Shown: one piece after another, positions 35,744-49,802 of the stretch
Numbering within the stretch: position 1 is the stretch's first letter
Layout of the letters: each line of letters starts with the position of its first letter
Origin: Grammothele lineata
Taxonomy: Eukaryota > Basidiomycota > Agaricomycetes > Polyporales > Polyporaceae
Reading direction: 5' to 3'
Assembly: GCA_002150815.3 (NCBI GenBank)
Contig: NDFF03000380.1
Span: 124,001-188,000 of the forward strand
DNA length: 64,000 bases
Translations under genes and position numbers: made by a program
Notes under the pieces: model-generated
The model's input: only the letters and a program-made list of their open reading frames with translations
The model's database searches: none
What the model was told of the DNA's origin: nothing

Positions 35744-36851
35744 GCGTCGGAATGAGTTGCGGTGGGGAAACGCAGTGTAGGCCGCGTTTCCTCCTTTCCT
35801 TCAGCAAGTTGGTACATGTCGCCAGGACCGGGACCATGTCGTGTCATATAGAAGTGCCTTGTCTGGACAGGAACTTTTGGAAGTCGTGGTGCAGGTCGAC
35901 GCTAGGTCGTCCGCGCCTTGGACCCGTCTATTCTCGTGCTCGGTCACCGTCTTCAGTCTCTCCTTCAATCTTGCCGTCCAGTCGGATTACAGTATATCAC
36001 GCATCACGTATATACCCTGGACTTGTCCTCCATCTTGCCTCGTCTCGTCTCGTCTCGCAGCTATCTTGTCTCGCCTCACACATCTCGCAGTCTACTTCGC
36101 AATGTACAGTCGCACTACCGCCTCCGCCTTCACACCTCCCATTCATGTGATTCACGACGTCTAATGCCGTAGGGCCCATATACGTCTGGCTACGAACACC
36201 CATTGTCCCCTCTCTCGGTATCAGCATCATACATATATCTATTGGAAGCCTATTCAGTAACGATGTCATGCAGGTTTACTGGGATGCTCGTGATGATCGC
36301 ATGCGGGATCGAAATAGCAGCGGGAGTGAATGGCAGAAGGCAGCTTGAACGCCAGAAGAGCCTTTCGACTACGCTCCCAACACAGACATGTCATGGCGAA
36401 TCGCTTGGTGATGGGGCGAAGTCCTACTGAACTCACTTTATGGTCGATAGCGAGCCTTCGGAGATCGCAGCACGCGGAACAGATACGTACAGGCGGGGCA
36501 CCGACACGAAGAGTACGATGAATAAACTGAACTAATAAAAACATGATGCAGCAAACCAAAACGCGCGCGTGCTTGTGAGTCGAGTTTCTAAGTACCTAGT
36601 TTCCATGCCCATTTGAGAGGACGACGACGGCGATAACGACGACGAAACGCATAGATATGTACGAACGAACAAAATCCAGCAAAGTACCTCGGTGCCGACC
36701 ACGGGGAACGCATGTGGGTAGTGTACTAGTACATCTAGTGTATTAAGCAATTACAATGGAGAATGGAGGGGCGGGCTCGAATGGCTCGAGGGGGTATTTC
36801 TTTGGAGCGCCCGATATACAGAAAGCAGCGAGAAATCGAACCGTAGGGCGA
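35744..36851. other. Convergent 3' intergenic region
   Basis: Between the 3' ends of the polo kinase and the large minus-strand gene. T/C-rich and lower in GC than the genes; no coding region seen. Confidence 0.5.
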
Positions 36852-39800
36852 CTACAACGCCTCGCCCATCTGCTGGCGGCTGCCGAACGTCGCTTGGCTG
36901 GCCTGGTGGATGAGCTGGGGCCGCCTCGCGTCCGGGGCGAGGCTCTCGCGGCGCGAGTCCTCGTCGGTGCTCGTGCCCGTGCGCGGGCCGTCGCCGTAGT
37001 ACGCGTGGAGGATCGAGAGGTGGGAGGGCTGGATCTGTGCGGGGGGCGCGGGAAAGTCGGAGAGGCGGGACATGCCAGAGGTGTTGGTCATGTAGCTCGA
37101 GCGTGCGGCGTCGGACGAGAAGGGGCGGCCGAGGCTCGAGCCCTGCGAGACGACCCGGGGGGAGCGCGTGTCGGAGGGGCTGACTGCGTCCGAGTCGTAG
37201 TGGTCGAGATGGGTCGAGAAGCGGGCGGCCTGGGTGGACACTGACGGCGTAGAGACAGCTTCTATCTCGCCAACGCGCATGTCTGTAGAGGGGTCGTTAG
37301 CATGATGTACGAAAACGTCCAGAAGTTGATGGCACGTACTAGCAAGGTCATCTTCCATCGGCATCTCCAACAACGAAGACGCACGAGACGACTCCACATC
37401 CTCCGGCACGACATCCACAGGCTGCGACAGCGCCGAATCCGCATCAATGGGCAGGCGCAACGGCGACGGCGCCGCCTCGCGTCTAAACCCAGAGCGCGAC
37501 GACGACGTCGAAATAATCCCCGGAAGACCCGCCTCGGGCTCCCCTTCGGCATACTGCGCGTTCCACATCGGCGACCCGCCTCCGCCGCCCTCGAGCTCCG
37601 CCGCCATCGCCGCTGCGTCCTCCTGGTCCTGCAGCTCCCCGAGGTTGACGCTCAGCTGGCGCGCGAGCGTCGTGAGGCCGGAGAGCGAGCGGGTGCTGCG
37701 CGCGGCGCTGAGCTCGATCGGGATGCTCCCGCTCGCCTTGCGGCTCATGGACGGGCGCGAGATCTCATCCGAGGAAGGGGTACGGCGCTGCTCTGGGGGG
37801 CGGTAGAACAGGTCGCGGAAACGCTCGAGATCGTCGGACGAGTGGAACGGCCGTGGGGAGTGAGGCGGGGAGGACTGGGTGGAGACCACGCCGGGGGACG
37901 AGCCAGACGAGTCGACGCTGTGGTCCGTGGGCGAGAGCTCGGTGCGGAACGCGGGCGGGTTGATGCTCTCCATCGGGGACGAGGCGAGCGTGTGGTTCGA
38001 GGACGCGAGCGTCGCCTCGCGCGTTACTCGTGGACGGCGGAAGCCGGGGCGGGGAGAGTCGGACTGGGTGCGCGAGCGCGAGTGGGGACCGAGGATGTCC
38101 GCTGCGTCTTGGCCGTCTGCGTCCTGCTCGGGCGTGATGACGATGAGGTCGTCCGAGTCGATGAGCCCGCGTTGGAGGTGAGGCCGGTCACGGCTGGGCA
38201 GAGGAGGTACCTCGTGCGCCTCGCTCGTTCCGAGTCCGCTGTCTTGGCTGTTACGTCCCTGCAGTGTATGGGTGAGAGCATCCGCAAAGCCCCACTCGCT
38301 CATGCGGTTCGAAGCCTGGACATACGGGTGTCCCGTGATGCTCGCCGGCTGCGACGACGTGGGTGAGTCGGTAAGCACAGACGGCCCCGAAGGGTTCGTC
38401 GAGAACTCGGAGACGCGAATGGGTGGCGTGGAGATGAAGGGCGAGTACTGGATCTCGTCGGGCATGATCTCGCGAATAGTCCCCGGGCTGAGCTCCGCGA
38501 ACATACTTGACAACGGCGACGGGCGGGCGTCGAGGAACCTGTTCGGCCGAGCTTGTCTCTGTCCCTGCGAGCTGGTACTGGCGGTATGTGCATGGCCGGA
38601 AGAGTGCTCGGGGTTGTTGCCCGTGATGGCCGCATATGGGTGCTGGATTTGTGCGTAGGGCGAGTAGGGGTGGACTGCGACGGGCTGACGGTGGCGATTC
38701 GAGCTGTCCCCCGTCGTGCTCGTAGGACTCGAGGTGTACTCGGACGGCGCAGGCTGGCGAACGTTCGTCTGTATCGGGGCACGACCAGCGGACCGCTGGG
38801 CCTGGTTGTACGAGTACACCGTGCCCTGCGCGTACGGATGTGCAGGAATGCGGATCGGCTCCGGCTCCGGCTCCTCGGCGGACGCAGACGGGAGCGGGGA
38901 GCCGATCGCGATGCCCACGCCCTCCGCGGACGTCGTGTTCCCCGACGGCGTGGGCGACACGCCCATAAGCCCCCCAGGGCCGACGGTGCCCGCGGACCCA
39001 GCCGAGTGCAGGGGCTCCCCGATTTGGAGCGTCGCGCTGGGGGGCGGGGTGATGATGACGACGCCCCCGCCCGTACCGTCTCGAGCCTCGCGGGCGACCT
39101 GGTCGCGGAGGTGGATGACCTTCGTCCCGCCATTACGCAATGCCTCCTCCATGGCGGCAGCCTTCTCCTCCGAGACCGTGCGCGCCCGCGACCTGCCGCC
39201 TTCCTCTGAGGGATGAATGCCGCAGAAGCCCGCAGTGGTGCGGACGAGGTGCATTGCAGACTTGCCCAACGAGCGATTACGCCCGTGCCCGGGCGCCCAC
39301 ATGAACGACTCGTCCGAGCGCGAGTGCGCGATAGAACCGAGCGAGGCGGAGTGCCCGTGGGACCGCGTGCGGGCATGGAGGGGGACCTGGGAGCCGGAGG
39401 TGTAGGTGCCCGTACCTGTGCCTGTCATGGTCGTCGTGATCCCGCCCGTCGAAGAAGCGTGCGTGTCAGACCGCGGCGGGCGCACGCGGACGTGCACCGT
39501 CGGGCGTCGGCGTTGGCTCCCCAGCAGTGTCGCCTCCGCGAGGGTGTCGAACGTGCTCGGCTCGGGGACTTGTGAGCGGGAGCGGGCACCGATGGACTTT
39601 GAGCGTGCACGGGAGAGCGAGCGGGCGCGTTTGCTGCCGATCGACTTCGCCGCTTCCTTCTGCCACCGTTTCCGGTCCTCTTCGAGCCTCCGGCCATCCT
39701 CCAGCACTCTACGTACCGACATGCTCAGGATGCCTCGAATAACACAAAGACCGATAATAACTCACTTTGCCAACGATGGGACCGGGCTGGGCAGGGCCAG

Positions 39801-41111
39801 ATCGTCCAGCGCCCAGCTTTTTGGTCGATACGGCTTCAGATGACCTGCATTCGCGCTCGTACCGGCATCCACCCTCGGCGGCGCGTTCTCCACCCGGGGC
39901 AGCGTCGACGGGCCAGCCGACGGTCCCGCTTGAGAAGACGACGGACCGGCGACGTTCGCAGGCGGGGGCAGGGGTGGTGATGGCGGCTCGGGGCGCTGGC
40001 GGAGCTGCATGGCGGACTGGCTCTTCTTCAACGTCTTGCCCTTGCCCGGACTCGGCCTCTCCTTCCCCGGCTCTGTACCTGGTGGCCAAATGGGACTCCC
40101 GGGAGGACTCACGATACGCCCGCTGGGCTCACCCTCTACGATCCGAAGCGCAAACCGGGGCCGTGGGAGAATGAGCGCGTCGCACCAGGTCTCGGCGGAG
40201 AGCCAACGCTGCTTGCCCTTGGGGAGTACTAGACTCGCACCGGGCGCCGTTGCCGCACGGAGGTTGGGGGTCGACATCGATGCCTTGATGCTCAGTCTAG
40301 ATGGACGGGGGGCAGGGAGAAGATACGCTGGCGGATCGGGCTTGCGCGTCGGATGATCAACGACCTGCACCGCGAACTTGGACGTGCGGGGCGGCGGGAG
40401 GGCGGCGGGGACGATGACCGCAGGCGGCGAGGGCGGGGACGTCGCGGGAGTGGCGACGGCGTAGGGATGGCGGCGGGGGAAAGACAGGGGAGAGTTTGAT
40501 GATGCAGACGCACCGCCAATGCCTTCTTCTCGCTGCAAGTGCAGCGGCTGGAGCTGGAGCTGCTCTCTTTCCCTCGTGGCCTCGCTACGCGGCACGGGCG
40601 GCACGGCGTCGTCCCGGAGCGTGCCCGTCGACGCGGACGGATGCAAACGCGACGTCGACGCGCCGCGCTGGCGGCCAAAGGAAAGGATGCTCGCGAGGCT
40701 CGCGCGGTGTTGCGCGGGGGCGGGCGCGTGGTCCTGGGACCGGCGCGGGATGGGGCGCGCAATATTCGGGACGTCGCCCACGCCGCCGGTCTGGTCGAGC
40801 TTGACGAACGTGCGGCGGCGGATGTCGTCGCCCGTCGCCTTGGACGCGTTCGACGCGGTGCGGATCCGGGGGCCCACGCCGGGGCGGGCGTGGCGGTGGG
40901 GGTCGTTCTCCAAGAGCCAGCCGCTAACGAGGTGGCCCCAGCTGTCGGTGCTCCGCTCGTCCTTGGGGGGTTCGTACGGCCCGTTGTAAGGGATGTACCA
41001 GTCCTCGCCGTCGGCGCCGGCAGAGAGCGGGGAGGCGGGGGAGGGCTTGAAGGGGAGGGCGAGGCGGGATAGGCGGGAAAAGGGAGACGAGGACTGCGCC
41101 TGGGTAGCCAT
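36852..41111 (-). CDS. Large Ser/Pro-rich hypothetical protein (1400 residues)
   Basis: Two exons, 41111..39766 and 39708..36852, joined by a 57-nt intron (GTGAGT donor, GTAG acceptor) that completes a Lys codon, giving 1400 residues. The N-terminus has a compact, non-repetitive block at about residues 30-75 (DWYIPYNGPYEPP, then DSWGHLVSGWLL) that looks like a small conserved domain or binding segment. A second basic helix after the splice (LEDGRRLEEDRKRWQKEAAK) precedes an Arg/Ser-rich stretch. The rest is Ser, Pro, Thr and His-rich with many SP/TP sites, typical of a disordered, kinase-regulated fungal scaffold. No membrane segment and no enzyme motif. Convergent with the polo kinase; synteny may be conserved but gives no function. 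Family not recognised. Confidence 0.75.
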
Positions 41112-44100
41112 GGCGCACGCCGGGGACGTCGAGGAGGATGCGACCGGCGTCGAGGACGTCGGACGGACAGCTGGAGCCCTGTTGGACGGCGAGCTCGTCG
41201 AGGGAGATGGCGAGGAGTTTCTCGGGGCAATTGATGTCGGTAAGCCCTCTCTATTCCTCTCTTGATGCGATAGCTTTCAGCTCGCTTCAAACTCCGCCTG
41301 GCGCCCCTCGGTCACGTCCCGGCAGGAAATACACCGGCTAGTAGTACCTGCCCCTGTCCTCCCATCTCTTCTGGGCGCAGGAAATATGTTGTACGACCTC
41401 TTGACTCTCTCAAGACGTTCCTGTCTTCTGGCGAGCTTCGTGTGCGACCATCTGGATCGTCCGTCCACCAGAAGTCAATCGTCGGACTTGAGCGCTGCTT
41501 ATACGAGTAGTAAGCTCGGTAAGCAAGTGCAGCCAAGTCTATCTCCCCAGCCTTCCTCGATCAAACCTCTCCCAGACGAACCAGTTCCGATCATCATTCC
41601 GCAATCTTCCTTGTTCCACAACTCTCGCCACCGTTTCACCAGTCCGCCGTCGTCCAAGCATCGCCAGCTCTATCGAACGAGCCTGAGCTTGTCCGAGGGG
41701 CACTGCAGTCATTCCATCCTTCCCCGCTCACAACAGTCGCCGACGCCGGATGACGCACCGTGGGGCTCTTATAATTGTCGTGCGCAGTACTCCCCGCCGC
41801 GGCGCCCCCAGAGCATCGCTCGTAATGGGAACACGGCCGCCGCGCCGCACGCCCACTCACTCCCACCGTGCACTGGCACCGCGCGCGCGAAGCAAAACAC
41901 ACAAAAGGCAGCGTCAAACGTGCTACGAGAGGCTACGGACGCGCTGGTCCGCGAGGTCGGCCAAATGGCGCAAGGAGTTTGTGTGCTGGACGCGTCATGT
42001 GGATCATTCAGGATCCGCTAGAAGGCGACGTCCAGAAGGGGACGGCGTTGAGAACCACACAAGAACTTCGGATGGTTCGCGCTGACGCGTGCGGGCGCCG
42101 GATGGAAAGGGCGCGATGTCCGGTTCTAGAACCGCGACTTTGGTGGTGTGCGATATCTCGTTCTGCGTGCGGACTGGGAGATGTGTCTCCATCTCTACTG
42201 TGTCGTAGTTTGACTGCTAGGAGGACAAAGGACTGCGCGAGTTATATGAAGTCTGGGCGATCATCGATATAGGCTCTCCTCTCGTCCTCCTAGGTATGAT
42301 CTCATCGGGTGTCGGCGCCACCGGTCTTCAAAGCTTCATCCTCTTCTGTCGTCAGCTTGGGCGTACGATCAGGTACTACTTTATCTTCTTGGGCAAGCAC
42401 GGTGCTACATCTTACGGATGCCAGGGAAAGATACTGATACCGTTCAAAGCAACCCCGTCTCGTCCCTAGAACGCATGACGAACAAAAGACTAACCCGTTC
42501 CTTTCCCCTCTCGTTCCCCGCCAAAGAGCAGCGCCACCCGCCCCGCGACCAGGGGAACGGCGACGCGCAATCATACAGAACCGCACTCGCACTCTGTTAC
42601 CCCTCGTCGACGAGCGGGGAGCCATGGAAACCCACCGGCAGATGCGGCGCGAGATCCTTCAGCCATAATTGCCCCCTCCGTACTTCGCTTACGCTCGTTC
42701 GGTCCCCTTGGCCTGACCCCTGTTGTCGTTCTCGAACTCGAGATGATTATCGTACGGAACAGGCCCGTGGCTTCGAGAAGGGAGACGGAGCAGCAGCTCG
42801 ATGTTGGTATCACTGACTAGAAGAATGACAGATGGACTCGAACATGGACGACGCGGGACCCATCAATTGACATGGACGAGCGATGCTCGCATGCAGTCGT
42901 GCCGCCGGGATGAATTCCATGTCTGCTCGCTACTAGTCAAGCTCAGAATTCTCAGTATGTATGTGCTTCCATCTTCTGTCCATCTCACATCTTCGAAGTT
43001 CGAGCATGCGATCTCACACTTGCAATCGGGCAGAACCCGCACTACCCATGGTGACATCAATGATATTGATTTTGACGGTTCTTTTTGCATCCGCCTTCCC
43101 TCCCAGGCTCCCACCTCTACATACGTGCATTGTTGGTGTTAGTAATGAACGCGCCCGTGTCTGCGACATCCCAGCATTGGCACGGGCCATGGAAGACGTG
43201 AACATTATACATACAGTAATGATAGACCGCAGCTGTGTCAAAACGTGCCTTCTATATGCCGTCGTGGCGTCCTGCGATCTTCAGGCTGAAGCAGGTTGGG
43301 GGTGCGGGCATCAGGCTCGAGAAACGTTCATACCGATCGGCGGTTGCGACGCTCGTAACATACGGCACCGTAAGCCAAACTCCAATCTACCCAGCTGCTC
43401 AGCGGTGAGAACCCTCAAACGCGTGCCCAGCGATCGACTTGAAGCTTGAAGGCTCGCGCGTACGAAGAGGTCTGTGGAATGAGGGCAGCAGAAGTAGGCG
43501 GACCGGTGCTGCGACCCGTCGACCTAAAACGCAACACGGTTAACCTTACACAAGAACAAGAGGCGTCGAAGGATTTCAAGGCTGTACGTATACACAGCTC
43601 TCTCACGAGATGAATGCCCTCAGCGACAACTCGGGCGAGAGGACTGCCCGCGATACCAGTACTCACAACGCTATGCCACGACCCGGTGTGTTCAAAGTAT
43701 ACCGAACGCTGTCGCGCGCGAAACGCTGGGAACCGGCTTACCGCGTACTCGGACGTCTTAGAGGTGCGCTGGTGCCCACCTTCAGCCATCTCGGGTTCGG
43801 ACCCACCGCACCGAAGACAAGAAGAGACAAGACCGCTTGTACTGGAAAACCGAATAATACGATCAGCACGGGCCACAGCGTCTCCTCAGCATGCACTTAG
43901 AGACAAAGAGAGGTCGATCCGGTGAGGAGCCGGACGTGCGTGCCGCAGCCGTCTGAGCCCAGTGCATTGTATGCGCGTTGCAAGACTGCGGTCGGTGGAG
44001 TTCTGAGGCGCTCAGCGCTGAGGATGACGCTGACAGCGAGGGATGGAAGGACGCTCTGCGAGACCGTAGCGCGGGGGAGATAGGGATGTGGACGTCTGAA

Positions 44101-47100
44101 CGCTGAGGCCTGAGGGCCCGGGCTAGGAGGCGTTCTTGAAGAGAACACAAGCAGCTGTCAGCAAACTCCCAAAGAAATGCGAGAGATAACGACGACACCG
44201 GGGTTCCCGCTTCCGTCATCTCCGCGCACGATCCCAACCTCACCGGCACACAGGGACGATATGCATGCGCGTACGCCAGATCCTCAACCACAGAACAGCT
44301 GACCTCGACGGACAGAGAAGCGGGGGAAGATAGGAAGAGGGAAGCTCACGAATGCCGTCCTCCGTCGGGCACTAAACAATTGGCGTCCACCGTTCACGGT
44401 CCATAACAACGTCCCATGCATACACGCCCCATCCACGACAATCGTGGTGGATAGACGTGATGCATGCTGAGATCGGTAGGGACGCAGCTTGAACTAGTCG
44501 CATGAGAGCTCGGGGCGACTTGGATGGGCACTTCGGGGGAGATGCGTGAGACGGGGTGGAGATGACGGACGTACAGACTCGAGTGGTTCCCAGGTGCCCG
44601 CGTCCGCCGCCAGGGTGAGGAATGCCGTCATGCGATTCCTCAGTGATTTTCCTACAAACATGACTTCGATCATACGGGGTGGGGAGAATATACACAGGGC
44701 CCAGAAACAACAAGCCGCAGAAAGGCGAAGTTGAAAGTGAAACGGGGACGGCACGGATATGTCCGTAGAAACAACACGAAACGAACGGGACGGAGCACTC
44801 ACCTCAACCAAACGTCCGCTCTTCCCATCCCGTTCCATCCCGCCCCGGCCCGTGCGCACACGCACACGCTTGGCCAGAATGCTTCGCACTTCTCAGGGAC
44901 CCGAGCGATCCGCGCGAAGCCCCCGAGTTCCTATGGGATCGTCGCCGAATCCGCCGAGTATGCCCCAGCGGGCGGGGGCGAGCGACGAACGTGGCCGGGA
45001 CTCCGCGAAGGGCGGCGGCCAAGAGGGACGACGAGCTTGTTAGACGTCGGACGGTAGGCGGCGGGTAGGGCGTGCGACGGGCCCGGGACGTCGAGCTCGT
45101 CCAAACGACCAGCGAACGGGAGGACCTGGGGGTCGGAATGCCAGTCGTCCGACTCCGAACCCAGCGGCGAGCGGAAATGAGGAGCACCGCGGGGAGAGAC
45201 GGCTATGACGCAAGGAAGAGTTCTTTTCTAGGGCGGGGTTGCAGGAGGATGTCGAGAGAAGGCGCAGGGTCGTCCCACAGGCGTACCTAATGCCGCGACT
45301 TCGCAAGGCCACGGGGCCGCTCGAGGGTGGAGATAGAGTCGCCATGCGCGGTCGGTTGATGGCCCGCAGAGAGCAGAAGCATGAATGGTGTTGAGATTCG
45401 TGAATGCGGTGAGAGCAAGAGCCAAGAGGTGGCGAGAGCTGCGAGGAGGAGCAAGCGGTGGCTGACACAAGACATCGACAAGGCGCGGCCGGGCAAGCTC
45501 GCTCTGTAAAGACCGGCTCCTCCGGAGCGCCGGTACCCGGCTCTCTCTCCACCACACCACCCGTCCGGGCGAATTCTGGCCGTTCGATCCCCTCTCTGGA
45601 GTCTGGTCCTGCCGTCCGCCACTTATCAACGCACGTCGCGTAAGCGTCTTCAGCAAGCATCCCGATGTCGTCGCGCACGGCGAACGAGCTCGCAGATCTG
45701 CCGAGCCTGGAGCATGTACGGAAACTGGCTGCCGTCTTGTCCTTATCATCCACATATGCACGCTAGCTGTTGCTTCATTTAGGCCTCAGGACTTCCAGGC
45801 TTCACAGCAAGAGGTTCTGCCATACAAGCTTCCACAAGCTCCCGGGAGCACCTGCGTAGCTCGTCGGAGTGGCCAAGAACAGCGCACGCGACCTCGCATG
45901 GCCCCGCCCAAATGGAGACTCAGAGTTCGGGCGAAACGCAGAGCCATATCGAGCGCAGGCAGTCCCGGTCCTATTATTAAGTGCTCCAGTTTGAGGGGCT
46001 GCTACAGGGCGATCCGCGAGCTCTCATAAGCCTGGGTCCCGTCCGGTTAGTGGCGATGAGTCGGAAGGGCTCTGGCGAGCCAGCTTCAAGGGGTCCTCGT
46101 ATGCTCGGTAGGAGCGCTGCTGAGTCTTGGAGGGAGCGACGCGCAGCGGTGTTCTGAGCCAAGCCCGATGAAATATCGTAAGTCAACCACTATGCGAAGC
46201 GTTGAATCGCACATGGCCCTCCTTGGCACCCACTTCCGACGTGCCACCCCGATCCGCCGACGAGGGCGCAGTCCTCTTGTTGTATGCTCATACTTATTTC
46301 ACGCGCAGACGAGCGGTATGTGTGAAGGAAGGGGGTCGCCGACGTCCGAGCCGATCGCGACGCCGGCCTCTCAGACCGCAAAGTTGACGTCGCGCGCGCA
46401 CGTCCTGTGTGGAGAGACTTCGGCGTTCAATTCACCTGCCCACGCGGAGACAACAAATCCAGCAGGGGCGCTGCGCCCCGCCTAAGTGAGGGTCCATCCA
46501 GTGCAACCGCAACTGCATCTGCATAATAATTGACTGGCGTTCGCCCTCCTTCGGCCGACGGACGTCGAAGCTCGAAATGTGAGGCAAAGACGCGTGCAGA
46601 GACGCTCTTTTTGTCAGTCTGGAGATCTGGAATCTGGATAGCGATGCCACACGGGCGAGCGTTAACGTTGTCGTTCCTGCAACTCACGACGCCGAAGGCC
46701 ACACGCTCCGCTGCCGTCCGAGACACTCCAAGTTCGCGCGGCACGGGTCTGCGAAACGTGTAGGGGTTCTCTCGTTTGGTGAGGGCACGCGAGCGAGGCA
46801 CGACGTCCCGAGAGTAACGTATGTGGTACCCTTCATCGTGTTCGTCCGCCGAGGAACCCGGCGAAGGGTGCCGTCACACTGCAGAGGGAGCCGAACATTG
46901 AACGGGTGAAAAACCAGTAGGGAGAGGTGCTTCGGTCATGGCTCGACAGAGAAGTGCAAAGAAGAGCAGAGAAGGCGGAACCGAAATCGGAATACGAGGG
47001 GGCACGCGCACCCCGGCCAATTCTTTTGGACCTGAGCGTCCCGGCGGCGCGAGTCGACTCTCGAGTGGCCGAATCAAGAGGTACAGGTTTCGATGCAAGT

Positions 47101-48495
47101 TATGGCGATCGCGCGCGGGAGGCGAGAAGAAGCTCGAGCTGGATCGCTCGTACGTGCAGCTGCGAGCGCAAGTTTCGAAAGGAAAACATCGACTGCGGAA
47201 GCATTCGGACGAGACGCACTCGAGCTAGGGAGCTCTGTCAGAGATACATGTGGGTACTCGGGTTGTGGACGGAGCGCGAGGCGCGTCGGAGGATGCGGGT
47301 CTTTCGCCAGAGAGCCCGTGAGGCATGCTGGTTAACGCCGCACAGGGCTGCAACTGCGCGCATGAGCGCAGGCATAGCGTACCTGGGAGCACGTACGGAT
47401 ATCGAGCTGAGTGGGATATGCTTAACTGCCACGGCGTCTACGAACCCGTTCAGTATGCGTATACGTATGTGGCGGGCCCGCCATGGAGAGTTCGAGACAG
47501 CGCAATTTCGAGTAGTCATATACATAGCCAGTGTCATGCCACTCAAGTGGACGCGCAGTCGCATTGCACTTCCACCTTTCGACAAGTGCGTACTCGACGT
47601 GCTCGAGCTATCGCGTGATCCCGCACCGCCCGGGGAAGAGAATGGGCGGCAGTTCAGCCTATTTTCGAAGAGGCCGGTGGGGCCGCGGTGTGCGGCGTCG
47701 ACGTCGAAGCTATGGTGATGGATGGGGAAGGAAGAGGGCCATGGGGGGACCCGAACAAGTCTACGAGCACGACCGCGGACGAGCACGACGAGCCCGCCAA
47801 GACCTTCTCGCGGTCAGATACCTACCTACCTACCGCCTCCGGGAACTCCCCATGCATATGCGGCGCGCGTTTCAATGACAGTCGATGCGGGCAAAGCGAC
47901 AGCTCGACGACGAGAAGCTGGCAACAAGTCGATTCGAGGCGGGAGTGTGAGCTCGAGATGCGCGATGAGCGATGCGATCTCGGAGGGGCACCCGCGAATT
48001 CGGATCTGGCTTCGCGCGCACCGCAAAGCTCGAACGGGCACCCCCCATCAACGGTCACCCGCTAGCGTGCTCGAGCGCTCGGTGACCTCATCCCCACCCT
48101 CCCAGATCTCACCCTTTCTCTTTCACCCAGTGACTCCCCGCCTTTCTGCCGGCGGCGGACCAAACAGCTCGCCGTCCCTGCTTTTTCGTCCTCCCTCCTC
48201 GATTTCGGACCGGGGCCGGCGGAGGGTGGAGGATGTCCCCCTCCCTTTTTGACATTTGTCCCTTTGGGTCGCCGGGGAGCGAGCTGGGGTTGCTGGGCCA
48301 ATGAGAACGGCGCCGATCCTTTCGCCGCCGTGGATGCCGAATGGGCGCTTGTGCCCTTAGTGGGGTATCGAGTTGTGCGCAGCGGCAAGTCCTCCGAGTC
48401 CTCGGCGGGTCGACGATCTTATGACGATGTGTGGGCAGCTTGTCGATGCGCGTCCTCCAACTTTAGCTCTTGTCGATGTGCATAGCGACTGCATG
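41112..48495. other. Gene-poor GC-rich stretch of 7.4 kb
   Basis: No supported coding region. Frames at 41386-42021 (+) and 46927-47718 (+) are long but have no recognisable motif or splice-supported extension. No clear mobile-element ends were found until 48496. The first few hundred bases presumably contain the promoter of the 1400-residue gene. Confidence 0.45.
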
Positions 48496-49802
48496 TATGT
48501 CGGAAAAAGTAAACCGGCCTTATAAGCCGCTTCAGTTATCAGCTTCTTATCGAGCGCTTTTGAGAGCCTTATGCAGCCTTATGAACCGCTTATAACGAAG
48601 CCATCACGCTTGTCATTGCGTTATGAGTGCCGACAGGCTTATGAGGCGCTTCTCTGGCTCGACTTCGTTATGAGTGCCCTGTGAGGAGCCGATTCAGATC
48701 ATGAGCGACTCACGGGTTAGTCATCTAGCGCCTAGCGGCACAGTGGCGCGTTCAGACCGGTTCGAACTTCGAAGTTGAACTTGTTTACGTACTCCCATCT
48801 GCCTTGGACTCTTCCCGTCCTTCAAGCTCCTCCCCCTCACCTCTCTTCGCCCATCTCTTTCCATGCACTTCTCGCTTCTCGCTTCTCGCCTCTCGCCTCT
48901 CTCTACTCTTCTCTCTTGGCTTTTCTCGCTCTAGTCTCGACCCCTAGTAGCCCAGGTCTACATCACTCGACGACGCATGAGGCGATAGGAGCCTATGTAC
49001 AGCGGTACTAACTTGTCTTTGCGTGAGTTATCGATTCACTTCACGAGTCATGAGCTTCAATGCTGTTGCCGCCTTTTTCAGGTTTTTGTTTTCTCCCTTC
49101 GTGCCCTTCGCGCTGCTTCCAGTGTTGGGCGGGCTGACGGCGCTGGTATGGTTCCCTTGCGCAGATGTATACCGTCGCAACTGATCATATCTTACCTATT
49201 TGTAGAGTCAAGATGATACATTATGATCCTTTTCTTCGTCCCCCCTCCAGTGACCGCTTTTTCCGACGAGCTGGACAGGTTTAGTACAATGTGAGTTCTC
49301 CTTTACACGCCTGTCCGTATTACTCGCTCGTATACAGCCACTGTACCTGCCCTCTATCACCTATCATTCTTACATTCCTCCGTTATCTCAGGGTAATGTG
49401 GGCTATAGGTACGTCCCGTCTGGCAGGTCCTCGTTACGCTATATACGATTATCTTGCACCCTTGCATACCCCCTACTCTATCTCCTTATACCTGTATGCC
49501 TGCACGTTCACACAATGTACCCCTCTGTTGAAATATATGCTCTTGATTTGACAATAATGGACGCTAACTGGCCTGCGCAACCGCCTCGAAAAGCATTGGT
49601 ATGCTACTGTAATGACCCCGTAAGGTGACAATAAGGGCATTGAAAGACGGTAATAAGCGCGATTACAACGCGCTCATAAGCTATTCGTGAGAGCCCCATG
49701 AGTGCCTTATAAGATTTCTTGCCGCTCATAAGTGAGCGGCTGCCTTTTGGCCTTTTTTGGCCTCATATGCGCTTATGAGGTTCCCAGGCTTTTTCCGACA
49801 TA
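48496..49802. mobile_element. Candidate 1.3-kb non-autonomous DNA element with TGTCGG ends
   Basis: The left end TATGTCGGAAAAAG (48496-48509) is repeated in inverse at the right end (49789-49802). If the terminus is TGTCGG, both ends are flanked by TA. If TATGTCGG is taken as the terminus, a 6-bp near-duplication (TGCATG and TGCGTG) flanks it. The outer 200 bp at each side hold a dense cluster of CTTATGAG, CTTATAAG and related words in both orientations (about 48517-48710 and 49635-49785), with few elsewhere. The interior is T-rich and encodes no transposase. Composition differs clearly from the flanking GC-rich DNA. Probably a non-autonomous DNA transposon; superfamily not assigned. Confidence 0.55.

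Noticed and set aside
41386..42021. 211-codon plus-strand frame
   Set aside because: Composition is moderately natural but it has no motif and lies in the probable promoter of the 1400-residue gene; not enough to call.
46927..47718. 263-codon plus-strand frame
   Set aside because: No recognisable domain, Arg-rich composition, no splice extension or promoter; could be chance in GC-rich DNA.
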